From: Streptomyces roseoviridis
GTDB taxonomy: Bacteria > Actinomycetota > Actinomycetes > Streptomycetales > Streptomycetaceae
Assembly (NCBI RefSeq): GCF_039535235.1
Contig: NZ_BAAAWU010000001.1
Location: 1,302,001-1,366,000 of the forward strand
DNA: 64,000 nucleotides
Reading direction: 5' to 3'
Shown here: positions 41,296 through 50,970 of the stretch, in pieces
Layout: the number at the start of each line of letters is the position of its first letter
How positions within the stretch are numbered: position 1 is the stretch's first letter
Program-made: the position numbers and the translations under genes
Notes under the pieces: model-generated
Seen by the model: the letters and a program-made list of their open reading frames with translations, nothing else
The model's database searches: none
What the model was told of the DNA's origin: nothing

Positions 41296-42027
41296 ATGAA
41301 CGAAGACCTGTGGAACGTCGTCCTCGGTGTCCTCGCCACCGGGATCAGCGGTTCCCTCGGCTGGCTGGCCCGCACCTCCGTCCTGCGGCGCCGACTCCGC
41401 AGGAAGCAGGCCTTCTTCGGCCTCCCGACCGGCTCCGAGTGCCTGCTGGTGGTGAACCGGCAGGCGGGCAACGAACGGGCCGTGCACGCCACCGACGTGT
41501 CGGCGCTGCTCGAACTCTCGGCCCTGATCAAGGACTGCGGCGCGCGGCTGCGGATCATCCAGCACGACACGGCCCGCCGGGGACTGGGCGAGACGACGGA
41601 ATTCTGCATCGGTGGGCCCTACTCGAATCACCGCATGGGCGCCCACCTCGCCAACCTGCTGCCCGGGCTGACGATGAACGTCGACCCGGATCCGCGCGAG
41701 GACCGGGGCATGTTCACCGTCGGAGGCCAGAGCTACCGCGCCCAGTGGGGCACCACCGAGTACGTCGTCCTCGCCCGGCTGACGGGCGGCGAGGGCGAGC
41801 GGCCGCTGTTCCTGCTCTGCGGCCAGGCCGCGGTCGCCAATCAGGCGGCGGCCCGCCATCTGTCGCGTCACCACGAGCGGCTGGCGCGCACCCATGGACG
41901 CGACGGCACGTTCGCGCTGCTGCTGAAGGTCGTCAACTCCGACGCGTACGGCCCGGACGTCGTGGAGGTGGTCGCCGACATCACCCGCGAGGCGCGTACG
42001 GCTCCAGCCGGACCGGCAGCGACTTGA
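41296..42027 (+). CDS. Membrane-anchored hypothetical protein
   Basis: The protein has 243 residues. One N-terminal membrane segment (LWNVVLGVLATGISGSLGWL) is followed by a Lys/Arg stop. The rest is an alpha/beta soluble domain (TGSECLLVVNRQAGNERAVH, GGPYSNHRMGAHLANLLPGL, TTEYVVLARLTGGEGERPLF, FLLCGQAAVANQAAARHL) that I do not recognise by name. Related proteins occur in many streptomycetes. Its end overlaps the converging P450 gene by 47 bases. Confidence 0.75.
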   Translation: MNEDLWNVVLGVLATGISGSLGWLARTSVLRRRLRRKQAFFGLPTGSECLLVVNRQAGNERAVHATDVSALLELSALIKDCGARLRIIQHDTARRGLGETTEFCIGGPYSNHRMGAHLANLLPGLTMNVDPDPREDRGMFTVGGQSYRAQWGTTEYVVLARLTGGEGERPLFLLCGQAAVANQAAARHLSRHHERLARTHGRDGTFALLLKVVNSDAYGPDVVEVVADITREARTAPAGPAAT

Positions 42028-43264
42028 TCCCGTTGATGAAGTTGGAGACGAGGCGCCGGGGCGGCCCGGTGACCTCCAGGCCGGCGCAGGACGCCCGTAC
42101 CTCCTCGTAGAGGATCCGGAGCTGGAGCCGGGCGAAGTGGGCGCCGAGGCAGACGTGGGGGCCGTCGCCGAAGGAGACGTGCGGGTTGGGGGTGCGGGCG
42201 AGGTCGAGCCGGTGAGGGTCGGCGAAGACCCGCTCGTCGTGGTTGGCGGAGGGGTGGAAGACGACGACCTTGTCGCCGGCGGCGATCGGCACGCCGGCCA
42301 GCCGGGTGTCCCGGGTGGCGGTGCGGCGGAAGGACAGCACCGGCGGGTGGACGCGCAGCAGTTCGTCGACCGACGTGTCCATACCGATGTCTCCGGACCA
42401 CAACGCGCGCCTGTCGTCCGGGTGTTCGGCGAGCGCGAGGAGTCCGCCGGGGGCGGCCGAGCGGACGGTGTCGTTGCCCGCGACGGTCAGCAGGAAGAAG
42501 AACATCTCCAGTTCCGCGTCCCGCAGTTCGCCGGTGGCGAGGGTCGTCATGATGTCGTCGGCGGGACGGGCGCGCTTGTGGGCGGCGAGTTCGCGCGCGT
42601 AGGCGAACATCTCGGCGAGCCGGGCGGGTGAGCGGGGGTTGACCGGACGTCCGGCAGCGTCGAGGACAGGCGGCTCGTCGGGGTCCTGGTAGGCGATGAC
42701 CCGCTCGGTCCAGGAGTGCAGCAGCCCGCGGTCGCTCGCGGGCACGCCGAGCAGGTCGGTGAGGTTGAGCAGGGCGTAGTCGTCGGTGACGGCCCGCACG
42801 AGGTCCACTTCCGGACCGGACTCCCTGGCCGCGTCCAGGAGTTGACGGGCCCGGAGGCGCGCGGTGGCGGCGAACCGCTCGATCCGGCCCGGGGTGAAGG
42901 CCCGGCTGACGAGCCGCCGCAGCCGCCCGTGGTGGGGAGGGTCCTGGTTGAGCATCATCCGCCGGATGAAGGGCAGGTCGGCGGGGTCGGGGTCGCGGAT
43001 CTGGGTGGCGCCGAGGTACGAGGAGAATCCGGCGGCGTCCTTGAGCACCCGTACGACGTCGGCGTGCCGCGTCACGGCCCAGAACCCCGGCCCGGCGGGC
43101 CAGCCGAGGAGCTCGTACTCCTCCTGGCGTGCGACGGGATGGTGGTCGCGCAGGACGCGGAAGCGGTCGTGCGGGATGCCGGCGGCGTAGAGCCGCGGGT
43201 CGAAGACATCGGGGACGGTCCGCGGTCCGCCGACGGCCTCGGGTGCCTCGCTCGTGTGCTCCAC
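41981..43264 (-). CDS. Cytochrome P450
   Basis: The protein has 427 residues from GTG 43264. The heme loop is FGDGPHVCLGAHFARLQ with the axial Cys, the K-helix ExxR is DELLRVH, and the I-helix is FLLTVAGNDTVRSA (Asn before Asp where Gly/Glu is usual). It matches the linalool/terpene-type and Mycobacterium CYP125/CYP124-like bacterial P450s in general layout. No ferredoxin or biosynthetic cluster is adjacent, so the substrate is unknown. Its tail overlaps the converging gene. Confidence 0.92.
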   Translation of the reverse strand: MEHTSEAPEAVGGPRTVPDVFDPRLYAAGIPHDRFRVLRDHHPVARQEEYELLGWPAGPGFWAVTRHADVVRVLKDAAGFSSYLGATQIRDPDPADLPFIRRMMLNQDPPHHGRLRRLVSRAFTPGRIERFAATARLRARQLLDAARESGPEVDLVRAVTDDYALLNLTDLLGVPASDRGLLHSWTERVIAYQDPDEPPVLDAAGRPVNPRSPARLAEMFAYARELAAHKRARPADDIMTTLATGELRDAELEMFFFLLTVAGNDTVRSAAPGGLLALAEHPDDRRALWSGDIGMDTSVDELLRVHPPVLSFRRTATRDTRLAGVPIAAGDKVVVFHPSANHDERVFADPHRLDLARTPNPHVSFGDGPHVCLGAHFARLQLRILYEEVRASCAGLEVTGPPRRLVSNFINGIKSLPVRLEPYAPRG

Positions 43265-43422
43265 CGGCCCTCCCGTCGGGGTGAAGACGTCACCATCATG
43301 ACAGGTCAGAGCCGTTTTTCGTAGGACGGAACGCACAGTTCGAGAGCCTTGTCCGGCCTGTGCCCCGACTCCCAGAATCTCCCTTCGTGCCTCACACGGA
43401 GGGCGCGGAGAGCAGGGGGAAC

Positions 43423-44646
43423 GTGGCGGACACGGGAAAGACCGATCAGGACGCGGTGCTGCGGGCGCGGGTGCTGCTGCTGGGCGTCGAGCACCTGGGC
43501 ACCTGGGAGCGCGTCTTGGCGTACCGGGTGCTGGCGCGGGTGAGCCCGCGGGCCTATCTGCCGCTGCTGGTGGACGCGTTGCTGGAGCGCGGGTACGAAC
43601 TGGACGACCGGGAGGTGCGGGTTCGGTTGTTCGCCGAGGCGGCGGACGAGGCGCTGCGGATGGACGGCGACGTGTCCGAGGCGCGGGTGGGCCGCGCGCT
43701 CGGGGCCTGGGAACGCGCCCTGTTCGCCGCCGGCCGGCGGGCCGAGGGGCGTGCGGTGTGCGAGGAGCTGGCGGGGTCCGGGGCTTACGGGAGGCTCGCG
43801 AAGGTCCTGGCGGAGGAGGGCCGGCACGCGGAGGCGGCCGGACTGCTCGGCCGGCACCTCGGACAGGAGGGGACGGACGCCTCGGAGTGGGAACTGATCG
43901 AGTGGGCGGCCGAGCTCGATGCCGCCGGACGGCGGGAGGAGGCACTGGAGCTGTTCGCGCGTCTCGTGGCGGGCAGGCGGAGCGAGGCGGCGGCGGGCCG
44001 TGCTCCGCTGGCCTCGCTGGTGTGGCTGGTCGTCCAGCACGCCGGGATGCTGCGGGCGGCCGGGCGCGTGGCCGGGGCCGCGGCTGCCCGGCAGGAGGCG
44101 CTGACGGTTCTCACCCGGCTCGCGCGGGACGGGGAGCCGGTGAGCTGGAGCAACATCCAGGCGTGGTGGGTCACGCTGTTCCTCCTGTCGGGGCGGCCGG
44201 AGGAACCGGCGGCCACTCCGGCCGCCCCGATGCCGCCGTTCGGGGCCCATGTCGTCCACGGTTGGTCACCGGACGCGCGGGAGGGCTACCTCGCGTCGGT
44301 CCCCTCCCTGGAACGGGAGGTCGCCGCCCTGCGCGGGTCCGGTGACCTGCCCGCCCTGATCGCCGTCCACCGTCGCCTGGTCCTCCGTCGGGCACTGCGG
44401 TGGGAGACCTCCGGCCGTCGGGCGGCAGAGACGCTCCTGCCGTGCTTCGACGAGGGCGTCGCCCTCGCCCGTGGCCTCCCGGACGGCCATCCGGTCCTCG
44501 CGCGGGCCCTCACCGACCGGGCGATGTTCCTGCTCGCGGTCAAGCGGTACGCCGAGGCGCGACGGGACCTCGCCGAGGCCGTCGTGCTCCAGGGCGGCTC
44601 CGCCCGGCCCGTATCGCCCATGTCACATCCGACATCCGAGGAATAG
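43423..44646 (+). CDS. TPR-like helical hypothetical protein
   Basis: The protein has about 407 residues from GTG 43423, following AGGGGGAA; earlier GTG codons at 43360 and 43387 lack a ribosome site. It is almost all helices in repeat form (ALFAAGRRAEGRAVCEELAG, RLAKVLAEEGRHAEAAGLLG, EWAAELDAAGRREEALELFA), matching TPR solenoids, with late repeats RAMFLLAVKRYAEARRDLAE. No catalytic motif or signal peptide. Probably a soluble scaffold or regulator. It is the only plus-strand gene between the P450 and the transpeptidase. Confidence 0.72.
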   Translation: MADTGKTDQDAVLRARVLLLGVEHLGTWERVLAYRVLARVSPRAYLPLLVDALLERGYELDDREVRVRLFAEAADEALRMDGDVSEARVGRALGAWERALFAAGRRAEGRAVCEELAGSGAYGRLAKVLAEEGRHAEAAGLLGRHLGQEGTDASEWELIEWAAELDAAGRREEALELFARLVAGRRSEAAAGRAPLASLVWLVVQHAGMLRAAGRVAGAAAARQEALTVLTRLARDGEPVSWSNIQAWWVTLFLLSGRPEEPAATPAAPMPPFGAHVVHGWSPDAREGYLASVPSLEREVAALRGSGDLPALIAVHRRLVLRRALRWETSGRRAAETLLPCFDEGVALARGLPDGHPVLARALTDRAMFLLAVKRYAEARRDLAEAVVLQGGSARPVSPMSHPTSEE

Positions 44647-44721
44647 GGCACATGTACGGAACCATCTCCGGTCGCCGGGACTCTCACCTTCCGTAAGAGA
44701 TCACCACCGGAGGTCGTTCCC

Positions 44722-45885
44722 GTGAACCGCATACCCGTGCCCGCCCTGCTCGCCACCACCGCCCTGGCCCTCACGCTCGGGGCGTGTTCCGGCGGTCCGG
44801 GCGGGTCCGGGGCCGGCTCCGACCGGGCCGCGCCGTCGACCCGGATCTCGGTGAACCTGACCGGGCGACAGGCGGAGGCGGGCGCCCCGGTGGTGGTCAC
44901 GCTCACCGAGGGGCCGCGGCTGCGGCAGGTGACGGTGACGGACTCCAAGGGCGGGAACCTGGCGGGGCGGGTGTCCGCCGACGGGAAGACCTGGACCTCC
45001 GAGCGGCCGGCCGCACCGGGCACGGCCTACGCGGTGGAGGCGCAGGACGCCGACGGCAAAAGCGCGAAGGCGGAGTTCGCCACGGCGGCGCCGGACAAGG
45101 TGAACAAGCTGACGCTGGCGCCCGGGAAGAACACCACGGTGGGCGTCGCGCAGCCGCTGTCGATCGTGTTCGACCACCCGGTGAAGGACAAGGCGGCGGT
45201 GGAGCGGCGGCTGAAGGTCACCACGTCCAATCCGACGGAGGGGTCCTGGGGCTGGATGCAGGACTGGTCAGGCAAGGACCGGGTGGACTGGCGGCCGAAG
45301 GAGTACTGGAAGCCGGGCACGAAGGTGACCCTGGACGCGGAGCTGAACGGCGTCGACTCCGGCAGCGGCGGCTGGTTCGTGCGCGACTACTCGACCACCT
45401 TCACGATCGGCCGGAACCAGGTCGTCGAGGTCGACCTCGACGGGCACCGGCTGAAGCTGCTGCGGGACGGGCAGGTGGTCAAGGACGTGCCCGTGTCGGC
45501 GGGTACGCCCGGCGGCGAGAAGGCGTCCTGGCGGGGGAAGACCGTCCTGATGTCCAAGGAGGGCACGATCAACATGCGCTCCGAGACCGTCGGACTGGGC
45601 GACGCCTACGACAAGATGGTCGACTACTCGATGCGGCTGACCTGGTCGGGGATGTACGCGCACGCGGCGCCGTGGAACGCGGCCTACTTCGGCAACGCCA
45701 ACAAGAGTTCGGGCTGCGTCGGCATGAGCGACGCGAACGCCGCGGCCGTGTACGCGGCGGTGCAGGTCGGGGACCCGTTCGAGATCACCGGTTCCGACGC
45801 CAAGGGCACGCAGGCCCTGAACAACGGCTACGGCGAATGGAACCTGTCGTGGGCCGACTGGCAGGCCAGGAGCGCACTGCGCTGA
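44722..45885 (+). CDS. L,D-transpeptidase lipoprotein
   Basis: The protein has 387 residues from GTG 44722 with GGAGG upstream. The lipobox LTLGAC ends at Cys22. Two Ig-like regions (residues about 45-130 and 130-215) lead to the YkuD catalytic domain with MYAHAAPWNAAYFGNANKSS and the active Cys in SSGCVGMSD. It forms 3-3 crosslinks in peptidoglycan, giving beta-lactam-resistant wall links. This two-Ig layout is normal for actinobacterial Ldt enzymes. Confidence 0.92.
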   Translation: MNRIPVPALLATTALALTLGACSGGPGGSGAGSDRAAPSTRISVNLTGRQAEAGAPVVVTLTEGPRLRQVTVTDSKGGNLAGRVSADGKTWTSERPAAPGTAYAVEAQDADGKSAKAEFATAAPDKVNKLTLAPGKNTTVGVAQPLSIVFDHPVKDKAAVERRLKVTTSNPTEGSWGWMQDWSGKDRVDWRPKEYWKPGTKVTLDAELNGVDSGSGGWFVRDYSTTFTIGRNQVVEVDLDGHRLKLLRDGQVVKDVPVSAGTPGGEKASWRGKTVLMSKEGTINMRSETVGLGDAYDKMVDYSMRLTWSGMYAHAAPWNAAYFGNANKSSGCVGMSDANAAAVYAAVQVGDPFEITGSDAKGTQALNNGYGEWNLSWADWQARSALR

Positions 45886-46005
45886 CAGGAACCGGCCAAT
45901 CGTTACCCATGCGTAACTTACCGACCGGTTACCACGGGTAAGTCTCCCCGGTTACCGTCGGGTCACTTCACTGCCCCCCTCCAGTGAACCAGTGAGGAGT
46001 GACCC

Positions 46006-47559
46006 GTGCGCACTGCCCTGTCCCTCGCCGTCTCGGCCGCCCTCGTCGCCGGCACGGCGCTCGGGCTCGCCCCCGCCGCCCAGGCCGCCGACCAAGGCGC
46101 CACCCTCCGCTTCGTCGACATCGCCGGCGAGGGCGGCACGGTCCTCAAGGCCAACGTCGCCACCCCCGCCGGCGCCGACGGCTCCGTCCGCTACCCCGTG
46201 ATCGTGCTGCCCACCAGCTGGGGCATGCCCCAGATCGAGTACCTGGCGCAGGCGAAGAAGCTCGCCGACTCCGGCTACGTCGTGGTCGGTTACAACTCGC
46301 GCGGCTTCTGGCAGTCCGGCGGCGAGATCGAGACCGCGGGCCCCAAGGACGTCGCCGACGCCTCCCTCGTCATCGACTGGGCCCTGGCGAACACCCCGGC
46401 CGATCCGGCGAAGGTCGGCATGGCCGGCGTCTCCTACGGCGCCGGCATCAGCCTGCTCGCCGCCGCGCACGACAAGCGGATCAGGGCGGTCGCCGCCCTC
46501 AGCGGCTGGGCCGACCTCATCGACTCGATCTACAGCGGCCGCACCCAGCACCTCCAGGCCGCCGCCCTGCTCGGCGGCGCCGGATACCTCACCGGACGGC
46601 CCGGCCCCGAACTCCGCCAGATCCTCGGCGACTTCCTCTCCTCCAACCTGGAGAAGGAGGACGAGATGATCGCCTGGGGCCGCAAGCGCTCCGCGGTGAC
46701 CTACGTCGACGCCCTCAACGCCAACCGCCCCGCGATCATGCTCGGCAACGCCTGGGGCGACACCGTCTTCCCGCCCAACCAGTTCGCGAGCTTCTACGAG
46801 AAGCTCAACCTTCCCAAGCGCCTGGAGTTCCGCCCGGGTGACCACGCCACCGCCGAGGCCACCGGCCTGCTCGGCCTGCCCAACGACACCTGGACCAGCA
46901 CGCAGCGCTGGTTCGACCACCACCTCAAGGGTGCCGACAACGGCGTCGACCGCGAGCAGCCGGTCCGCCTCAAGCCGCGCTCGGCCGCCGGCTACGAGGG
47001 CTACGCCGACTGGAAGTCGGTGGGCGCCGACCGGCGGAAGTTCATGCTCGGCGACTCCGAGCACGTGTGGGCGAACGTCGACTCGGGCGCCAACGGAGGC
47101 GTCGTGATGCTCTCCAACCTCCTGGACCAGTTCCTCCAGGCGCCGCCCGTCGCCTCGATCCCGCTGCTGCCCCGCTCCTTCGCCGGCGTCTGGCAGTCCG
47201 AGCGCCATGACGCCCCGCAGCGCGTGCGCGGCACGGCGCGGCTGCACACCACGGTCACGCCCACCGCGTCGAGCGGCACCTTCGTCGCCTACCTGTACGA
47301 CGTGGGCCCGCTCGGCCTGGGCAAGCTGATCAGCAACGCCCCGTACACCTTCCACGGCAAGGTGCCCGGCAAGCCGTTCGCCGTCGACCTGGAGCTGTTC
47401 TCGACGGCGTACGACGTGCCGGCCGGGCACCGGCTCGCCCTGGTCGTGGACACGGTCGACCCGCTGTACATCGAGCACAACCCGACCGGCGCGCAGCTGA
47501 CCTTCTCCTCCCCCGCGGCCGACCCGAGTTACGTGTCGGTACCGCTGCGGGAGGAGTGA
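46006..47559 (+). CDS. Secreted CocE/NonD-family alpha/beta hydrolase
   Basis: The protein has 517 residues from GTG 46006 with GAGGAG upstream. A signal peptide (RTALSLAVSAALVAGTALGL) precedes an alpha/beta hydrolase with nucleophile GVSYGAG near residue 145 and a C-terminal X-Pro peptidase-like jelly-roll. PVIVLPTSWGMPQIEYLAQA and GYVVVGYNSRGFWQSGGEIE are typical of CocE/NonD acyl hydrolases. Probably an extracellular esterase or peptidase. The upstream 120 bases contain repeated GTTACC motifs. Confidence 0.83.
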   Translation: MRTALSLAVSAALVAGTALGLAPAAQAADQGATLRFVDIAGEGGTVLKANVATPAGADGSVRYPVIVLPTSWGMPQIEYLAQAKKLADSGYVVVGYNSRGFWQSGGEIETAGPKDVADASLVIDWALANTPADPAKVGMAGVSYGAGISLLAAAHDKRIRAVAALSGWADLIDSIYSGRTQHLQAAALLGGAGYLTGRPGPELRQILGDFLSSNLEKEDEMIAWGRKRSAVTYVDALNANRPAIMLGNAWGDTVFPPNQFASFYEKLNLPKRLEFRPGDHATAEATGLLGLPNDTWTSTQRWFDHHLKGADNGVDREQPVRLKPRSAAGYEGYADWKSVGADRRKFMLGDSEHVWANVDSGANGGVVMLSNLLDQFLQAPPVASIPLLPRSFAGVWQSERHDAPQRVRGTARLHTTVTPTASSGTFVAYLYDVGPLGLGKLISNAPYTFHGKVPGKPFAVDLELFSTAYDVPAGHRLALVVDTVDPLYIEHNPTGAQLTFSSPAADPSYVSVPLREE

Positions 47560-47565
47560 TCACCG

Positions 47566-47633
47566 GCTGCTGCCGGGCGGGCAGGGCCCGTGCGGGGGTC
47601 CCGTGCCCGGGCTACTCGCGGCCCGGCAGCAGC
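47566..47633. terminator. Inverted repeat across convergent gene ends
   Basis: GCTGCTGCCGGGC at 47566-47578 is perfectly complementary to GCCCGGCAGCAGC at 47621-47633. The second arm lies inside the 3' end of the minus-strand permease gene. It could stop transcription from both sides. The loop is long (42 bases) and no T-run follows. Confidence 0.5.
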
Positions 47634-48472
47634 GTGGCCGGTTCGGCGGGGGCGATGTCCGTGGCCCTGGTCTTCGGGCTGCGCCGCTCCCGCTTCGCCA
47701 CCCACGTGGCGAACCAGGAGAGCAGCACGCACATCCCGATGTAGATCGGCGAGATCACCATCACCACCGGGATGAAGGGCAGATCGTAGTCGAGGTCGGA
47801 GGCGATCAGCTTCCCCGCGTGCAGGAACTCCTCGTAGGTGATGAGGAATCCCAGCGAGGTGTCCTTCAGCGCCACCACCAGCTGGCTGATGATGGCGGGC
47901 AGCATCGCCCGCAGCGCCTGCGGCACCAGGACGTACGTCATCACCTGCGTCTTGCGCATGCCGAGCGCGTACGCCGCCTCGCGCTGGCCGCGGGCCACGG
48001 CGTTGACGCCCGTACGGAAGACCTCGGCGAGGACCGAGCCGTTGTACAGGGTCAGTCCGGCGACCAGGGCGGGCAGCGGCTGGACCTTGAGCGCCACGAA
48101 GATGAAGAAGATAATCACCAGGACGGGCATGGCCCGGAAGAACTCCACGAACAGGGTGGCGGTCCAGCGGAAGACCCGGTGCTCGGAGAGCCGGCCGGTG
48201 GCGAGGACCGCTCCGAGCGCGAGGGAGAGCACCGAGGCGTACGCGAAGGCCTTGAGGGTGTTGCCGAGCCCGCGCAGCAGCAGTTCCTGGATTCCCTCGT
48301 ACGCGAAGGGCGACCATTTGGCGGCGGTGAACTGGCCTGTGTCGAAGAGGAGGTACAGGACCCAGGCCGCGATGCCGAGGATCGCGAGGGTCGAGACGAG
48401 GCCGTAGAGCAGGTGCCGGCGGCGGGTGCGGGGCCCCGGGACGTCGTAGAGCGCGGTGGAGGCATGGGTCAT
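47612..48472 (-). CDS. Polar amino acid ABC permease (GluD-like)
   Basis: The protein has 286 residues, ATG 48472 overlapping the stop of the other permease. It has about six membrane segments and the HisMQ-type coupling stretch NAVARGQREAAYALGMRKTQ. With the three genes upstream it forms a glutamate/amino-acid importer (substrate-binding lipoprotein, two permeases, ATPase). Gene order ATPase, binding protein, permease, permease matches the GluABCD type. Confidence 0.9.
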   Translation of the reverse strand: MTHASTALYDVPGPRTRRRHLLYGLVSTLAILGIAAWVLYLLFDTGQFTAAKWSPFAYEGIQELLLRGLGNTLKAFAYASVLSLALGAVLATGRLSEHRVFRWTATLFVEFFRAMPVLVIIFFIFVALKVQPLPALVAGLTLYNGSVLAEVFRTGVNAVARGQREAAYALGMRKTQVMTYVLVPQALRAMLPAIISQLVVALKDTSLGFLITYEEFLHAGKLIASDLDYDLPFIPVVMVISPIYIGMCVLLSWFATWVAKRERRSPKTRATDIAPAEPATLLPGRE

Positions 48473-49113
48473 CGGGCGACTCCCCAGCGGCTCTCCAGGA
48501 GGTGGAAGAGCGCGCTGATCGCGAGGGTGATGATGAGGTAGCCGACGGCGATCCAGACGAAGGTCCAGATGATGTTGTAGCCGAGCTCGCTCAACGTCTT
48601 GTAGGTGCCGAGGAGTTCGGTGACGCTGAACGCCCCGGCGATGGCCGAGTTCTTGGCGAGGGCGATGAGGGTGGAGCCGATCGGCGGGATCACCGAGCGG
48701 AAGGCCTGCGGCAGGATGACGCTGCCGAGGGTCTGGGCGAAGGTCATGCCGAGGCTGCGGGCGGCCTCGCCCTGCCCGAGCGGGACGGTGTTGATGCCCG
48801 AGCGCAGCGCCTCGCAGATGAAGGCGGAGGTGTAGCAGCCGAGCGCGAGGACCGCGAACAGCTCGAAGGGCAGCACGATGCCGAAGCGGGGCAGGCCCAG
48901 CATCACCGCGAAGAACAGCAGGGTGAGCGGGGTGTTGCGCAGCACCGTGACCCACACGGTGCCCAGCACCCGCAGCGAGCCCACCGGCGCGACGCGGCAG
49001 GAGGCCATGAGGAAGCCGAGGGCGAGGGCCAGCAGCGAGGCGTAGACGGTGAGTTCGAGGGTGCCGAGGAACCCGTCGCCGTAGGTGGAGAAGTTGTCCG
49101 TCAGGACGTCCAT
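48469..49113 (-). CDS. Polar amino acid ABC permease (GluC-like)
   Basis: The protein has 214 residues with the HisMQ permease fold (LELTVYASLLALALGFLMAS, SGINTVPLGQGEAARSLGMT, AKNSAIAGAFSVTELLG). It pairs with the larger permease to form the channel. It starts 20 bases after the binding-protein stop and its stop overlaps the next start. Confidence 0.9.
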   Translation of the reverse strand: MDVLTDNFSTYGDGFLGTLELTVYASLLALALGFLMASCRVAPVGSLRVLGTVWVTVLRNTPLTLLFFAVMLGLPRFGIVLPFELFAVLALGCYTSAFICEALRSGINTVPLGQGEAARSLGMTFAQTLGSVILPQAFRSVIPPIGSTLIALAKNSAIAGAFSVTELLGTYKTLSELGYNIIWTFVWIAVGYLIITLAISALFHLLESRWGVAR

Positions 49114-49133
49114 GGGGTGGCGGTGCTCCTTCC

Positions 49134-50051
49134 TCAGCTCGCCGGATAGCGGTCGATGGGGGGCGGCGTCGGGGCGGGCACCCCGGAGAGGCCGAGGGTC
49201 GCGTCGTAGGCCTTCTTCCAGTCGCCGTTCTTCTCGTGGGCCGCCAGGGCGTCGTCGAGGGCGAAGCGCAGCGCGGTGTCGTCGCGCGGGACGCCGATGC
49301 CGTACGGCTCCTTGGAGAACGGCTTCCCGGCGATCCTGAGTTCGTCGGGGACCTTGGCGGCGTAGCCCATGAGGATCGTGTCGTCGGTGGTGACGGCGTC
49401 GACCTGGTAGGTGAGCAGGTTGTCGACGCAGACGGAGTAGGTGTCGTACGCGACGAGGTCGGCCTTCGGGTACTCCTTCTGGATGCGCTGGAACGGGGTG
49501 GAGCCGGCGGCCGAGCAGACGCGCCTGCCGTCGAGGTCCTCGGGGCCGTGGATGCCGTCCTCGTCGGTGCGGACGAGGAGGGACTGGCCGGCCATGTAGT
49601 AGGGGCCGGCGAAGCCGACGAGCTTCTTGCGGTTGTCGTTGATGGTGTAGGTGCCCACGTAGTAGTCGATCTGGCCGTTCTGCAGGGCGGTCTCACGGTT
49701 GGCGGAGGCGATGGTGCGGAAGCGGATGCCGGCCGGGTCGAAGCCGAGGGAGGCGGCCAGCATCCGGGCGATCTCGATGTCGAAGCCGGAGTAGGTGCCC
49801 GTCGCGGGGTCCTTCTCGCCCATGTAGGGCTGGTCCTCCTTGGCGCCGACGACCAGGTGCCCGCGCTGCTTCGCCCGCTTCCAGGTGGGCGAGTCGGGCA
49901 GGGTGAAGCCGGACCGCACCTGGTAGACGGGGAGCCGGCCCGGCGCGGGGCCCTTGACGGGCGGGCTGCCCTCCTTGCCGCAGCCGGCGCCGGTGAGGAC
50001 GGCGGCCACCAGGAGGGCCAGCACGGCGAGGGTGCGTCGCGTACGCTGCAT
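49134..50051 (-). CDS. Glutamate-type ABC substrate-binding lipoprotein
   Basis: The protein has 305 residues with a lipobox (LTGAGC) ending near residue 24. The periplasmic-binding fold SBP_bac_3 shows GHLVVGAKEDQPYMGEKDPA, TYSGFDIEIARMLAASLGFD, TASANRETALQNGQIDYYVG and VGFAGPYYMAGQSLLVRTDE. GluB-type binding for glutamate or similar is likely from the motif set and operon. Confidence 0.9.
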   Translation of the reverse strand: MQRTRRTLAVLALLVAAVLTGAGCGKEGSPPVKGPAPGRLPVYQVRSGFTLPDSPTWKRAKQRGHLVVGAKEDQPYMGEKDPATGTYSGFDIEIARMLAASLGFDPAGIRFRTIASANRETALQNGQIDYYVGTYTINDNRKKLVGFAGPYYMAGQSLLVRTDEDGIHGPEDLDGRRVCSAAGSTPFQRIQKEYPKADLVAYDTYSVCVDNLLTYQVDAVTTDDTILMGYAAKVPDELRIAGKPFSKEPYGIGVPRDDTALRFALDDALAAHEKNGDWKKAYDATLGLSGVPAPTPPPIDRYPAS

Positions 50052-50064
50052 GCTTCCGGTCCCC

Positions 50065-50817
50065 TCAGTGCGTGAGGATCTTGGACAGGAAGTCCTTGGC
50101 CCGCTCGCTGCGCGGCGCGGTGAAGAAGTCCTCGGGCGTGCGGTCCTCGACGATGCGGCCGTCGGCCATGAACACCACGCGGTGGGCGGCGGAGCGGGCG
50201 AAGCCCATCTCGTGGGTGACGACCACCATCGTCATGCCCTCCTCGGCGAGCTGCCGCATGACCTCCAGGACCTCGTTGATCATCTCCGGGTCGAGGGCCG
50301 AGGTCGGTTCGTCGAAGAGCAGGGCCTTGGGGTCCATGGCGAGCGCGCGGGCGATGGCGACCCGCTGCTGCTGGCCGCCGGAGAGCTGGGCGGGGAACTT
50401 GTCGGCGTGCGCGGCGAGGCCCACCCGGTCGAGGAGCTCGCGGGACCGTCGGTCCGCCTCCTCCCTGCGGCGCCTGCGGACCTTCGTCTGGGCGAGGGAG
50501 ACGTTGGCGAGGACGGTCTTGTGCGCGAAGAGGTTGAAGGACTGGAAGACCATGCCGACCTCGGCGCGCAGCCGGGCGAGTGCCTTGCCCTCCGAGGGCA
50601 GCGGCTGTCCGTCGATCAGGATGTCGCCGGACTCGACCGCCTCCAGACGGTTCACGGCCCGGCAGAGCGTCGACTTCCCGGAGCCGGACGGGCCGATGAC
50701 GACGACGACCTCCCCTCGGCCGACGGTGAGGTGGATGTCCCGGAGGACGTGCAACGTGCCGTAGTGCTTGTTGACGCCCCGCAGTTCGATCAACGGATCG
50801 CGATCGACGACGGCCAT
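50065..50817 (-). CDS. Polar amino acid ABC ATPase (GluA-like)
   Basis: The protein has 250 residues. Walker A is [18 protein letters not shown], the signature is [17 protein letters not shown], and Walker B is [15 protein letters not shown]. It is first in its operon and starts 13 bases before the binding-protein gene. Its upstream region includes the AT-richer stretch 50868-50930, a candidate promoter. Confidence 0.92.
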   Translation of the reverse strand: MAVVDRDPLIELRGVNKHYGTLHVLRDIHLTVGRGEVVVVIGPSGSGKSTLCRAVNRLEAVESGDILIDGQPLPSEGKALARLRAEVGMVFQSFNLFAHKTVLANVSLAQTKVRRRRREEADRRSRELLDRVGLAAHADKFPAQLSGGQQQRVAIARALAMDPKALLFDEPTSALDPEMINEVLEVMRQLAEEGMTMVVVTHEMGFARSAAHRVVFMADGRIVEDRTPEDFFTAPRSERAKDFLSKILTH

Positions 50818-50970
50818 GTCTGCCCTGCCCCCTGTGTTCTCCGCTGGTGTCGAGGTCAGCGCAAACTATCCAGCAGAAAAAGGGACTTCACGCCCGACAC
50901 GCATGAAGGGGTGATAAGCCGTATTTACTGCAGAAGGGGCATGGCGGGGCTTGATGCCCCCTGGCAGCGG

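Noticed and set aside
45892..45955. Direct repeats of GTTACC before the secreted hydrolase as a CRISPR or binding array
   Set aside because: Only three irregular copies; more likely chance or a single promoter region.
46838..47107. Pro/Thr-rich ORF inside the secreted hydrolase
   Set aside because: Alternate-frame shadow of the 46006 gene.
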